The notes under the pieces are model-generated. The model was not told the DNA's origin. It searched no databases and saw only the letters and a program-made list of their open reading frames with translations. From positions 1 through 42,909 of IMG/VR virus record IMGVR_UViG_3300031707_000048: a stretch of DNA of 42,909 bases. One strand, written 5' to 3'. The position numbers and the translations under genes were made by a program. This document shows positions 5,996-12,835 of this stretch, in pieces; position 1 is the first letter of the stretch, and every line of letters starts with the position of its first letter. The stretch is from a virus.

Positions 5996-6997
5996 CTATT
6001 CCGATTGGCGGAATCCGAGCCACTCCGAACCCGCCTCCGTCAGCCCGCTAATATCGATGAGTCCTCTGGCCCGTGCTCTGTTCAGGAATCCATCGATATC
6101 CTGCCTGGTGACGGATGGTTTCATTATCTTACCGATATGCTCCGATGACATTCCCTCTATGGCGTATCCCACTATTATTCTTAATCTATCATCACCTTTT
6201 ATTGGGGCACTGCACCAGGTTTTGCCCTTAAGTACAAATCTTTTCGGCATGCGGTGCTTAGGCCCGATTAAGGCCCTGAACTTTGTAAAGGTCACGGATA
6301 TGTCTGGCGTGCCATCTGGGACTCCTCTTGTTTTCTCTATTAAAATAGAGCAATCAATACTGTCCTCCAGACTTGAATGTCCCCTGCTGAACCGTCCTAC
6401 TGTCTTTCCGGCGTGATGAATAAAGATAACCGCTATCCCAGCCCGCTTTAGCTCAAGAAAAAATTGGTTTATTGGGGACCAATCCTTTTTTGAATTTTCA
6501 TCGATGCCAGGGGCAAGAGAACTCATATTGTCGAATATGACAAGTTTAAACTTATGGTCTACGGCGAAATCCTTAAATTCCTTTCGCCATCTCGAATTGG
6601 TCAAGCTGGCGATTGGACCGTCAAGTATAGCGTCATTGGGGTAGATGGACAAATTGGGCAGGAGTTTTTTATTGAATGTTCTTATTCGCTCCACGATGTC
6701 GTATACTGCGAGTTCTCCGTCAACATAAAGTACCGAGCGTGGATTGAGGACCTCCCATCTCTCGATATTTGATTTCCCTGTTGCGATCGAAATAGCTATT
6801 GATTGAGCGAACAAAGTCTTGAATGATTCCCTGATCGCAAAGATTTGAGTAATAGACCGCTCCCGTATTGCAGGCTTCATCAGGTAGCGCAGCACGGGGA
6901 ATTTCGTGTCTTCCAGATCATCAAACGGCAATACAACATTGGAGATACTAACCTGCGGCTCATTCTCGGATTCATTCCGCTTCCCTATTAATTCCAT
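5996..6997 (-). CDS. RepA-like / AAA_25 replicative helicase
   Basis: A 333-residue RecA-fold ATPase of the RSF1010 RepA / AAA_25 type. The P-loop region IRESFKTLFAQSIAISIATG matches the relaxed SFKT variant seen in phage members, without the classic first glycines. VLYVDGEL follows, then Walker B LVIFDNMSSLAPG, and IAVIFIHHAGKTVGRFSRG with the HH typical of this family. The C-terminus looks like a winged-helix region. I start at ATG 6997, overlapping the upstream stop and following GGAGGTATCGACTG, not 23 codons earlier. It probably unwinds DNA as a hexamer at the fork, and the iteron cluster lies just downstream. Confidence 0.8.
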   Translation of the reverse strand: MELIGKRNESENEPQVSISNVVLPFDDLEDTKFPVLRYLMKPAIRERSITQIFAIRESFKTLFAQSIAISIATGKSNIERWEVLNPRSVLYVDGELAVYDIVERIRTFNKKLLPNLSIYPNDAILDGPIASLTNSRWRKEFKDFAVDHKFKLVIFDNMSSLAPGIDENSKKDWSPINQFFLELKRAGIAVIFIHHAGKTVGRFSRGHSSLEDSIDCSILIEKTRGVPDGTPDISVTFTKFRALIGPKHRMPKRFVLKGKTWCSAPIKGDDRLRIIVGYAIEGMSSEHIGKIMKPSVTRQDIDGFLNRARARGLIDISGLTEAGSEWLGFRQSE

Positions 6998-7182
6998 CAG
7001 TCGATACCTCCATTGTCCTCTTGCATCACTTTTGGTTGTGTGAGTTTCTCGTGACATCCTTTGCATATGGTGTAATTTTTATTACTCTTCAACCTGTAGC
7101 ACCTTTCCCTGCTGTAGATGTTGCGCTTACACCACATACACTCTCTCCATCTTCTAATTGTGATTCCGATGAACTCTTCCAT
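6997..7182 (-). CDS. Small zinc-binding protein, 61 aa
   Basis: Two CxxC pairs (CMWCKRN at about residues 15-18 and CKGCHEK at about 41-44) predict one zinc ribbon. The start ATG 7182 overlaps the previous TGA and follows AAGGAGAAG. The stop overlaps the helicase start. Such one-ribbon proteins often act as small DNA-binding or adaptor proteins in phage replication operons. No specific function can be assigned. Confidence 0.65.
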   Translation of the reverse strand: MEEFIGITIRRWRECMWCKRNIYSRERCYRLKSNKNYTICKGCHEKLTQPKVMQEDNGGID

Positions 7183-7640
7183 CACTTCTCCTTACGAACT
7201 TCAAGCCCTCTCTTCTTTCCTATTACGATTCCTTTTATCTTTGCCATTCCCTGTTTTATCGCTATATTCACTAACTTTGTGCTTACTTCTTTGAACTCCG
7301 ATGGTACGGCCTTGATGTCCGTCACTTCCCACGTTGTCTTCATGGGGAAGATAAGTTCCCCCACTCCATCTTCTTTCACGCTCTCCGTTCCTTGGTGTTC
7401 CTCTTTTATCCTTTCCCTTATCTTCTCGCTTATCGCCCCCAGCACCTCCAATGGCCCTCTGTACCTCTCATTTATTTCATCCAGCGCTGCCCTCAGTGCC
7501 TCTCCTTCTGCCTTTCTCTTCCCGTCTATCCCGTCTATTTCCTTCATCACGCCGACTATAACCGGCAGTGCCATCACCACCCACTTCTCTCCTTTCGCCT
7601 TCGAACTCAACAATTTCTCTGTCTCTTTTACGTCTTCCAT
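7182..7640 (-). CDS. Conserved phage hypothetical protein, 152 aa, coiled coil
   Basis: The N-terminal two thirds is helical and charged (KAEGEALRAALDEINERYRGPLEVL). The C-terminal part, TTWEVTDIKAVPSEF onward with a GIVI segment, matches the ending of a group of 150-190-residue phage proteins of unknown role found near recombination genes. It lies between the PD-(D/E)XK nuclease and the helicase. It could be a nuclease partner or inhibitor; this is inference from context only. Confidence 0.6.
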   Translation of the reverse strand: MEDVKETEKLLSSKAKGEKWVVMALPVIVGVMKEIDGIDGKRKAEGEALRAALDEINERYRGPLEVLGAISEKIRERIKEEHQGTESVKEDGVGELIFPMKTTWEVTDIKAVPSEFKEVSTKLVNIAIKQGMAKIKGIVIGKKRGLEVRKEK

Positions 7641-7652
7641 CTCATTCCCTCC

Positions 7653-8282
7653 TTATTTTAGTATTAATTTTACTAATGATTTTGCTTCTCTCAGGAACTC
7701 CTCTATGTAATCACCGCTCTCATAGTCCTTCACTCTTAGGTAACCAGGATTCTTCCTCGGCATGTGTACCACTACAGTTCGGTCTACTTTCTCTTTTGCC
7801 TTCTCATTGTATATCTTTTTGTACCCCGCCAGTGCTACCCCTAAGTTGTCATACAGGCTTCCTGTCTTTATGTCAATAATGCTTGGCTTTCTATCCCCTT
7901 TTATCACTCCCACTCCGTCTATCCTTCCCGCTACCCTCAACTTCCTGCTCCATACCACTATCTCCCTTCCTATCCACCGCTCTATATAGTTGTCTGTCCA
8001 GTCAAACCACGCTACCCAGAACGGTATCAATTCCGGATCATCGCTCAACATTACTTCTACTTCTTTCATCTTCCTTGTGTCGTTCAGGCACGTTACCTTA
8101 TGCACTGCGGTCCCGAATGCGCTCGTCTCCTTTGATACTCTACTCGCTTCCTCTTCCCCCACCATTGCCCTCCAGGCGTCCAGCCCTGGATTTCTTATAT
8201 TCGACGCCACCTCCGACACTCTTATATATTCGAGTCCGTCAATAACATATCGGTTGTCTGAGTTGACTTTAATCACGGCCAT
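7653..8282 (-). CDS. PD-(D/E)XK nuclease (RecB/Cas4-like)
   Basis: A 209-residue nuclease-fold protein. FGTAVHKVTC near residue 57 is the motif I region. GRIDGVG and then IIDIKTGS supply the catalytic D and D-x-K (motifs II and III), and AGYKKIYNE occupies the usual QxxxY position. Phage proteins of this layout are exonucleases in RecE/lambda-exo-like recombination or end processing. No iron-sulphur cysteines like those of Cas4 are seen. The start follows AAAGGAAAGAG. It probably works with the RecA-like ATPase of the same operon. Confidence 0.75.
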   Translation of the reverse strand: MAVIKVNSDNRYVIDGLEYIRVSEVASNIRNPGLDAWRAMVGEEEASRVSKETSAFGTAVHKVTCLNDTRKMKEVEVMLSDDPELIPFWVAWFDWTDNYIERWIGREIVVWSRKLRVAGRIDGVGVIKGDRKPSIIDIKTGSLYDNLGVALAGYKKIYNEKAKEKVDRTVVVHMPRKNPGYLRVKDYESGDYIEEFLREAKSLVKLILK

Positions 8283-8294
8283 CTCTTTCCTTTT

Positions 8295-8507
8295 TTATTC
8301 GAGTTTTAGGATTTTTACCAGTTTACCTATTGGTGTGTGTAAGGCTCTTCCCAACGCCACAAGCACCGGCGTTGACGGTCTTCTTTCCCCTCTTAATATG
8401 CGGCTTACATGACTTACTGATACCTTGCATTTTCTTGCTATCTCGGAGCAATTTGTATCGGTGAACTCCAGCGGTCTCGATCTCCGATTTGTATTTTTAT
8501 TATTCAT
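8295..8507 (-). CDS. Cro/CI-type helix-turn-helix regulator, 70 aa
   Basis: A short XRE-family protein: SEIARKCKVSVSHVSRILRGERRPSTPVLVALGRAL is a full helix-turn-helix with the usual following helices. There is no dimerisation or cleavage domain, so it resembles Cro more than CI. ATG 8507 is preferred over GTG 8522 because it lies just past the upstream stop. It is transcribed from the promoter at 8920-8948 behind the HNH gene. It may repress early promoters as infection proceeds; no partner repressor or integrase is visible. Confidence 0.75.
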   Translation of the reverse strand: MNNKNTNRRSRPLEFTDTNCSEIARKCKVSVSHVSRILRGERRPSTPVLVALGRALHTPIGKLVKILKLE

Positions 8508-8508
8508 T

Positions 8509-8913
8509 TTAATTGCTGTCACCTTTTACCTTATGGGGGCATCTTCCGTATATACCAATTGCGAAGTTGCAGTTGTGACACAACACCCTATATTTCTCCA
8601 TATTCGGATAATTATTTCTCCTCAACCATCTGTAAAATTCCCCCCCAGACTTAATTTTATTCTGCCTTCTCCAGGCTTGCCCTCCCCCTTCTATGTGATC
8701 AATAGCCAGAAATTCAATATGCTTTTCCCCGCAGCATGTGCACACAGGTCCCCCAGATCGTTTCATAGCCTCCGCCTTCAATTTCGCATTATACTCTTTT
8801 ACGTAGATAGAATTTCTACTCTTCTCCCGTATTATGGCGCATTTTCTACATATGAGGATCTTCGGGTGAAATTTGTCCACTTTGAATGATTTGCCGCAAT
8901 CTCTACAGATCAT
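8509..8913 (-). CDS. HNH endonuclease-like zinc protein, 134 aa
   Basis: The protein starts CRDCGKSFKVDKFHP, then CRKCA, then CTCCGEKHIEFLAIDH followed by EGGGQ. Later come FYRWLRRNNYP and LCHNCNFAIGIYGRCPH. This is the widespread phage HNH family with paired CxxC zinc ribbons and the IDH..GGG core. The frame is open to 9006, but family members begin at the CRDCG motif, so I choose ATG 8913. That ATG follows GGAGGT with no spacer and sits where transcription from the promoter just upstream would begin, so the mRNA may be leaderless. Confidence 0.75.
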   Translation of the reverse strand: MICRDCGKSFKVDKFHPKILICRKCAIIREKSRNSIYVKEYNAKLKAEAMKRSGGPVCTCCGEKHIEFLAIDHIEGGGQAWRRQNKIKSGGEFYRWLRRNNYPNMEKYRVLCHNCNFAIGIYGRCPHKVKGDSN

Positions 8914-8919
8914 ACCTCC

Positions 8920-8948
8920 ATTATAGCACATCCTGAAAGATCTGTCAA
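8920..8948 (-). promoter_or_regulatory. Consensus sigma-70 promoter P1 (leftward)
   Basis: On the minus strand TTGACA (8948-8943) and TATAAT (8925-8920) are separated by exactly 17 bases, both perfect matches. The spacer ends TGTGC, an extended -10. It lies in the gap after the sigma-region-4-like gene. It should drive the HNH, Cro-like and nuclease genes. Confidence 0.85.
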
Positions 8949-8969
8949 TGCCCGATTTCTTCCAAAACT

Positions 8970-9251
8970 TCAGCCCCGATGCCGATAGCCATATCTCCCC
9001 TTCCATATGTTTTTGAATTTATCCACCGCTTTATTTACCATCAATCTTGCTCCTTCCCTCGTCATCCCGAATACCATTCCTATCTGCTCAAGCGTTGATT
9101 CTTTGCCATATCTCAGGCTGCAATTTCCGACATTGAAGTCATTCACGTAGTATTCGCATTTCTCCACGTCACACAGCTCCTCATCTATACAGCATATCGG
9201 ATATCCTGTTGGCGTGCATTTCACTCCGCACCGCCTGTATTTATTTTTCAT
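8970..9251 (-). CDS. Sigma-factor region 4-like regulator with Cys-rich N-terminus
   Basis: A 93-residue protein. The first ~40 residues hold seven cysteines (CGVKC, CCIDEELC, KCEYY and NCSLR), suggesting a metal site. The second half, STLEQIGMVFGMTREGARLMVNKAVDKF, matches the helix-turn-helix of sigma-70 region 4, which contacts the -35 element or RNA polymerase. A very strong ribosome site, GAGAGGAGGAATAACC, precedes it. There is no region 2, so it cannot be a full sigma factor. It more likely modifies host polymerase or acts as a DNA-binding switch. Regulator is well supported; mechanism is inference. Confidence 0.7.
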   Translation of the reverse strand: MKNKYRRCGVKCTPTGYPICCIDEELCDVEKCEYYVNDFNVGNCSLRYGKESTLEQIGMVFGMTREGARLMVNKAVDKFKNIWKGRYGYRHRG

Positions 9252-9253
9252 GG

Positions 9254-9421
9254 TTATTCCTCCTCTCTGTCGTCTGTCAGACGCCTCGACTCGTTCTCTT
9301 TCGTTAGTTGCTGAGTCCTGCTTCTCCAGTGCTCTATTGCTTTATCTGAATAGAATGGATTGTCCTGATCCAAATCTGGTAGGGATTCTGGCTTGGTTTC
9401 TGCTGCTTTTGTTGCTTTCAC
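9254..9421 (-). CDS. Small acidic hypothetical protein, 55 aa, GTG start
   Basis: Found by reading the gap. GTG 9421 follows CGGAGGGCCGACC, and the frame ends two bases before the next gene. The product is hydrophilic, beginning with a Lys/Ala/Glu-rich stretch, then LPDLDQDNPFYSDKAIEHW and an Arg/Glu-rich tail. No family recognised. An overlapping 42-codon ATG frame has no ribosome site and was not chosen. Confidence 0.55.
   Translation of the reverse strand: MKATKAAETKPESLPDLDQDNPFYSDKAIEHWRSRTQQLTKENESRRLTDDREEE
9271..9283. promoter_or_regulatory. 13-bp palindrome, possible operator
   Basis: CGTCTGTCAGACG is a perfect 6+1+6 palindrome about 20 bases upstream of the regulator start, inside the end of the small GTG-start gene. 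It resembles an operator half-site pair or a short mRNA hairpin near the ribosome site. Unproven. Confidence 0.35.
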
Positions 9422-9439
9422 GGTCGGCCCTCCGTTGTT

Positions 9440-9553
9440 TTACTCCCACCACTTTCTTTTCTGCCATCCAAGCGGATCAAAGAATGTGATGGCTATGCTG
9501 AGTGCGAATAGAATGCAGAGTCCCAGGGTTTCTAATTCGGTTATCTCGATCAT
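9440..9553 (-). CDS. Single-pass membrane microprotein, 37 aa
   Basis: ATG 9553 follows CCGGAGGACCGCA. The product begins MIEITELETLG, has one hydrophobic span (LCILFALSIAITFF) and ends in a basic, tryptophan-rich tail (QKRKWWE). The stop lies shortly before the next gene's ribosome site, so the two are packed as an operon. Function unknown. Confidence 0.6.
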   Translation of the reverse strand: MIEITELETLGLCILFALSIAITFFDPLGWQKRKWWE

Positions 9554-9625
9554 TGCGGTCCTCCGGTGAATGCGGGCCTTTTATACGCATGCCCAGGCGT
9601 TTGGAGGATGAGAAGAGGAAAAAAA

Positions 9626-9832
9626 TTAGACCTTCCTGTACACCGTGACTCCAATTTTGATGTCTGGACGTCCAGGAACGGCTATGTTGCCCGATGTCGT
9701 GGCTATAACGGTGGACTTCCCCGATTTCGACTGTCCCAGCGTCTTGCTTAGGTCCACTTTCGCAATTAACTCATCTCCGTTCACTTCCATCTTGACGTTT
9801 CCTATTACTAATGTCTCGGCCACTTTTACCAT
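9626..9832 (-). CDS. Conserved small phage protein, 68 aa
   Basis: A beta-rich protein: MVKVAETLVIGNVKMEV, DELIAKVDLSKTLGQSKSGKS, TVIATTSGNIAVPG, DIKIGVTVYRKV. I recognise this pattern from many unrelated phage genomes, where it remains uncharacterised. The GxSKSGKS stretch looks like a P-loop but lies in a small beta protein and is probably not an ATPase. ATG 9832 follows AGAGGTAAATATC and is preferred over the longer frame to 9871. Confidence 0.65.
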   Translation of the reverse strand: MVKVAETLVIGNVKMEVNGDELIAKVDLSKTLGQSKSGKSTVIATTSGNIAVPGRPDIKIGVTVYRKV

Positions 9833-9896
9833 GATATTTACCTCTTTTCTGCCCGTTGTTGTGTCGGGCACGACTGATGTTTATGACTTGCACCTT

Positions 9897-10457
9897 TTAG
9901 AATCCGGCTTTCTCTGCCGCTTCCTTCATGCTCAATTTGCCACCGCTCTTGTTCCACACTTCATAGAGCTTCTGGATCCCCTTCGCCTGCTTCTCCAACT
10001 TTTCCTTTCCCAACTTGACTTTGAGCAGGATGCCGTGGGATCTTCCGTCATGGCCAGGCAGGAAGAAGCTCCCAGGATTGGTCTTCTGATTGCAGCACGG
10101 GCATAGATGCGTGGGTTTGGCTTTCTTCTCCTTCTTCTCTTTCTTCACCGTTGTTTTCACCTGTACCGCATACCCATCCTTGTCCGTCGAGAATTTTCCA
10201 CCGGACTGCGCCACGTCTTTCTTGATCTGGCCGGCCAATTTCACTGCCAGCTTTTTGTCCTCTGCAGCAATGGCGTTCTTGAGCCTTTTGTTGCTCTCCC
10301 ACAGCTTCTGCTGCATCGCCTTCCCGACGTTCTCCTTGCTGTAAAATTTGCTCCCGCACACTTCGCATGTCATTCTGCTCACGGGGTTTAAGGTTTCGCA
10401 CTCCGGACACGGCTTCATCTTCCCTGCTGTCTCTGCTCCTTTTGCTTTCTCTACCAT
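9897..10457 (-). CDS. Double zinc-ribbon protein, about 186 aa
   Basis: An N-terminal ribbon (CPECETLNPV then CEVCGSKF), a Lys/Ala-rich helical middle (NKRLKNAIAAEDKKLAVKLA), and a second site HLCPCCNQKTNPGSFFLPGHDGRSHG. The CxCC...PGHDG pattern recurs in phage and bacterial proteins of unknown role. ATG 10457 follows AAAGGGGAAACGAAA. The frame stays open to 10571, where AAAGGAGG directly abuts a GTG, so the true start could be up to 38 codons earlier. Promoter P2 drives it. Probably binds nucleic acid or protein. Confidence 0.6.
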   Translation of the reverse strand: MVEKAKGAETAGKMKPCPECETLNPVSRMTCEVCGSKFYSKENVGKAMQQKLWESNKRLKNAIAAEDKKLAVKLAGQIKKDVAQSGGKFSTDKDGYAVQVKTTVKKEKKEKKAKPTHLCPCCNQKTNPGSFFLPGHDGRSHGILLKVKLGKEKLEKQAKGIQKLYEVWNKSGGKLSMKEAAEKAGF

Positions 10458-10614
10458 TTTCGTTTCCCCTTTCTGGCTTATAGCCACGTTAGATTTGTTT
10501 ACGCCGAATTCCTCAAGCGACCTCCCCAATGCTTTGCTCTCAATTCCACCACTCACTGTGCGCTGCTTCACCTCCTTTCATTTATCATTTCCTTTGTCTG
10601 TCGGACATACCTTC

Positions 10615-10643
10615 ATTATAACACACCTTTGCCTGTTTGTCAA
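10615..10643 (-). promoter_or_regulatory. Consensus sigma-70 promoter P2 (leftward)
   Basis: On the minus strand TTGACA (10643-10638), exactly 17 bases, then TATAAT (10620-10615). The spacer ends TGTGT, the same extended -10 pattern as the other two promoters. It lies in the gap between the zinc-finger gene at 10654 and the zinc-ribbon gene. The palindrome TGTCGGACA overlaps the expected start of transcription. Confidence 0.85.
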
Positions 10644-10653
10644 GTTCTGAACT

Positions 10654-10914
10654 TTATTGTTTCCTTATCCACTGACTACCTCGCAGTCCACATCTCGCTG
10701 ATATTCTCTGCCCTTGCACCTTTCGTGTCTCTTCCTCTACTTTTGTCCATTTCTCGTAGCACTCATCGCACATGGCAGGAGAGTGATCGATCTCAATTGT
10801 CGTGGGGGTCTCTCGTCCGCACACCTCACACTCGTACCCCTTTGCCAGTTTCTCTGTCTCTGCTTTGTGATTGCAGAACTCCATGATCTCTTCATTCCAG
10901 TTTGTTTCACACAT
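10654..10914 (-). CDS. Small zinc-finger protein, 86 aa
   Basis: CNHK near residue 14, CEVCGRETPTTIEIDHSPAMCDECYEK at about 29-55, and a basic tail. The CxxC...CxxC pair predicts one zinc site. The strong site AAAAGGAGGTAAAAAAAG precedes ATG 10914. The gene is in the early leftward run of small proteins, where such genes often modify host transcription or shut off host functions. No specific family recognised. Confidence 0.65.
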   Translation of the reverse strand: MCETNWNEEIMEFCNHKAETEKLAKGYECEVCGRETPTTIEIDHSPAMCDECYEKWTKVEEETRKVQGQRISARCGLRGSQWIRKQ

Positions 10915-10920
10915 CTTTTT

Positions 10921-11142
10921 TTACCTCCTTTTTAGCTCCTCTATTGCTTTGCCCTGGAGTCTCTCCAGCACTCCCAGCATTGCCTCTCTCTCTTCATTCT
11001 TTCTATCCTTAGCATCCAATGACAGTACCAGCATGGCACGTTCCGCAACAACTTTGGCTATGAATTCCCTCAATCTCTCTTTTGAATAAGATAAGAAGCA
11101 TTCTGCCACCCTTGCCTCAAACTTCAATATAATCTTTTCCAT
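10921..11142 (-). CDS. Helical hypothetical protein, 73 aa
   Basis: An all-helical charged protein (MEKIILKFEARVAECFLSY; KERLREFIAKVVAERAMLVL; EAMLGVLERLQGKAIEELKRR). GGAGGTGAAAAGGA precedes the ATG. The start overlaps the end of the previous small gene by 26 bases. Function unknown. Confidence 0.6.
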   Translation of the reverse strand: MEKIILKFEARVAECFLSYSKERLREFIAKVVAERAMLVLSLDAKDRKNEEREAMLGVLERLQGKAIEELKRR

Positions 11143-11293
11143 TCCTTTTCACCTCCCTCCTCTCCAGCGCTTTCATTTCCAATTTGAAACATCTCTTGCA
11201 ATATCCGCTGGTTCTGTTCATATTGAGCAGCGGCCTTTTGATGCCAAATACCCTCCACCCTTTATGGAAATTGCTGACGCATTCCCTGATCAT
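11117..11293 (-). CDS. Small basic Cys protein, 58 aa
   Basis: Found by reading the gap: AAAGGAGGACGGT precedes ATG 11293. The product is basic, with MIRECVSNFHKGWRVFG and then YCKRCFKLEMKALERREVKR. Three cysteines with one CxxC pair suggest a zinc knuckle. It overlaps the downstream gene by 26 bases in another frame. Function unknown. Confidence 0.55.
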   Translation of the reverse strand: MIRECVSNFHKGWRVFGIKRPLLNMNRTSGYCKRCFKLEMKALERREVKRNGKDYIEV

Positions 11294-11307
11294 ACCGTCC
11301 TCCTTTC

Positions 11308-11541
11308 TTATTTGATGAAAAATCTCGCATATCTTCCTAATTCGGGTTCAAGGTAAAAGAGGAAGGAATTTAGCTGTTCGTCAAAATCTGTCGTTTTGTC
11401 AATCCCATAAGCCAAACCCCATCCATCTAAAAAGTGATAAGAGTTGACATTAGAGCCAACCATCCACACCTGGGTGAGTTGATAAAGCTTCTTTGCTTGC
11501 GTTTTGTTTATCATCTTAAAGCTTCCCATTTGTTTGATCAT
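11308..11541 (-). CDS. Hypothetical protein, 77 aa
   Basis: A mixed alpha/beta protein (MIKQMGSFKMINKTQAKKLY; HFLDGWGLAYGIDKTTDFD; YLEPELGRYARFFIK). ATG 11541 follows AAGGAGACACGTC, so I prefer it to the frame open from 11571. No family recognised; early small-gene cluster. Confidence 0.6.
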   Translation of the reverse strand: MIKQMGSFKMINKTQAKKLYQLTQVWMVGSNVNSYHFLDGWGLAYGIDKTTDFDEQLNSFLFYLEPELGRYARFFIK

Positions 11542-11577
11542 GACGTGTCTCCTTTCTCCGTGTCTATTCACTCCGGA

Positions 11578-11874
11578 TCACTTGTTGATCTTTCTCCAGC
11601 ACTCTTGTTGCGCAAGCTTTAATTTTAGTTGCAGCTGGTGTCTCGGGCATTCGCTTTCAAGATGGACGTGATCCAGCGCTCTGTTCGTCAGGTAGTTGTA
11701 ACCTCTTATCCCTTGCTTCAGTGGAACTTTGATTCGGTCTGGATCTCTCTTCCATCTTCTAACTTTTCCACTCACTCTCCATCTCTGGCACGTTCCATCC
11801 GCATTTTTGTTCTCATTGCTGTGCAGTACCTCTCCGTATTCCAGTGCTTTTGCTTGCTCTAACGTGATAGCCAT
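11578..11874 (-). CDS. Conserved phage protein with RWRVSGKV motif, 98 aa
   Basis: MAITLEQAKALEYGEVLHS, then NADGTCQRWRVSGKVRRWKRD, then DRIKVPLKQGIRGYNYLTN. I know this arrangement from many phage genomes, where it is an uncharacterised early protein, beta-rich and strongly basic in the middle. AAAGGAGATACGACA precedes the ATG. Possible nucleic-acid binding; no proven role. Confidence 0.65.
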   Translation of the reverse strand: MAITLEQAKALEYGEVLHSNENKNADGTCQRWRVSGKVRRWKRDPDRIKVPLKQGIRGYNYLTNRALDHVHLESECPRHQLQLKLKLAQQECWRKINK

Positions 11875-11901
11875 TGTCGTATCTCCTTTCTCTTGGATTT
11901 T

Positions 11902-12081
11902 TTATCTTCCGTCACAAAAGCTCGCTCCATCCTCCATGAACATAGCCTCCACGATCTCCGCTGGACTCATCGATCTCACCTCTTCCTGATCCAGATCTGG
12001 ATCTGCCAGCATCTCGTCTCTCCACTGCTCCAGTCTCCAAACTGGCACTCTCACCTCAACCAGATACCTGCGTTTTCCCAT
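11902..12081 (-). CDS. Small acidic hypothetical protein, 59 aa, first gene of the leftward arm
   Basis: Found by reading the gap. ATG 12081 follows AAAGGAGAAACAAAA. The N-terminus is basic (MGKRRYLVEVRVPVWRLEQW) and the rest acidic (DEMLADPDLDQEEV; SPAEIVEAMFMEDG). It is the first clearly ribosome-sited gene left of the noncoding region. Function unknown. Confidence 0.55.
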   Translation of the reverse strand: MGKRRYLVEVRVPVWRLEQWRDEMLADPDLDQEEVRSMSPAEIVEAMFMEDGASFCDGR

Positions 12082-12189
12082 TTTTGTTTCTCCTTTCGTT
12101 TTTGGCTTTTGGGACGGCCGCTGATCCTGCCAGCGTCTCGTCCATCCCTATCTTTTAGTACTGCAAGCTTCGTGCCAACTCTGCAGGGG

Positions 12190-12281
12190 TTTCCGTCTCG
12201 ACCCCACTATCCGCTGGATCGCTTCCGGCGCAGTCTCTCCGCTAGGGGGGGGTTTTCTTTCCGATCCCCACCCTCCGCTGG
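12190..12281. repeat. Imperfect direct repeats in the control region
   Basis: TTTCCGTCTCGACCCC followed by ACTATCCGCTGG (12190-12217) is repeated as TTTCCGATCCCCACCC then TCCGCTGG (12258-12281). Each copy is preceded by a run of G. More CCGCTGG/CCGCTGA words occur at about 12119, 12419, 12484 and 12494. Meaning unknown. Confidence 0.45.
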
Positions 12282-12295
12282 GCATTCCTGAATGG

Positions 12296-12382
12296 TCAAT
12301 TTTTTATCAATCGCCAGCTGGCCCGTCTTGGACGGCCTTTCTCTGTCCGTTCAAGCTTGTACATATGTTCAAATTTGTACAT
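12296..12382 (-). CDS. Possible 28-aa basic peptide overlapping an 18-bp tandem repeat
   Basis: ATG 12382 follows AAGAGGAGAAGA and opens a frame for a basic peptide that begins with two copies of a MYK(F/L)E unit. An ATG 21 bases upstream would add MKKKRRR. The DNA itself is a tandem repeat, TTCAAGCTTGTACAT (12350-12364) and TTCAAATTTGTACAT (12368-12382), period 18. The repeat may therefore be an operator and the frame accidental. Weak call. Confidence 0.3.
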   Translation of the reverse strand: MYKFEHMYKLERTEKGRPRRASWRLIKN

Positions 12383-12557
12383 TCTTCTCCTCTTTTTCTT
12401 CATTTTCTAACCCACTGCCCGCTGAGTCCCGTCCCTGGCGTTCTCTCCGTCTTGGTCTACGGTTGTGGGCTGTGGGTTTACCCCGCTGGGTCCCGCTGAG
12501 ACTCGTTTCTTAGCTGTGTCTGCGTCCACAAAAGGGGCAGGCACGTCGACTTATAAA

Positions 12558-12582
12558 GCAGGAGGCCAGAGCAGGAGGCCAG
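12558..12582. repeat. 12-bp direct repeat GCAGGAGGCCAG
   Basis: Two perfect copies, 12558-12569 and 12571-12582, are separated by one base in the noncoding control region. Period 13. It could be a protein-binding site or a simple slippage duplication. Confidence 0.5.
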
Positions 12583-12835
12583 GATAGTGGCCATTTGGGA
12601 AGGCAGAGGACTGGAGCAGGACGTTTGGGGAGGCGTCTGATGTCGTCATTCCCAAGTTTAGGCATACCCCCATACCCATCTGAGAGATAAGAATTGGGAG
12701 ATAGGGGAGGGGGGACGGAGATATATGGCATCGAGCGAGAGGTATGCTTTTCATGTTATTAAATCACCAAATGGCATATCACTTTATTTATGGTTATTCA
12801 GGCAATTTAATTTATAGGTATAAATAAATGAGAAC

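Noticed and set aside
9254-9467. 42-codon ATG frame at 9467 overlapping the GTG-start gene
   Set aside because: Weak ribosome site; the GTG frame has CGGAGG at proper spacing and fills the gap exactly.
9626-9832. P-loop ATPase call for the small protein with GQSKSGKS
   Set aside because: The protein is 68 residues and beta-rich, without Walker B or the RecA/AAA fold; the motif is likely coincidental.
12292-12513. 73-codon plus-strand frame in the control region
   Set aside because: Low-quality Ser/Phe-rich product, no ribosome site, and antisense to repeat elements.
12510-12731. 73-codon minus-strand frame in the control region
   Set aside because: No ribosome site, Pro/Ser/Arg-biased composition, and it spans the direct repeats.
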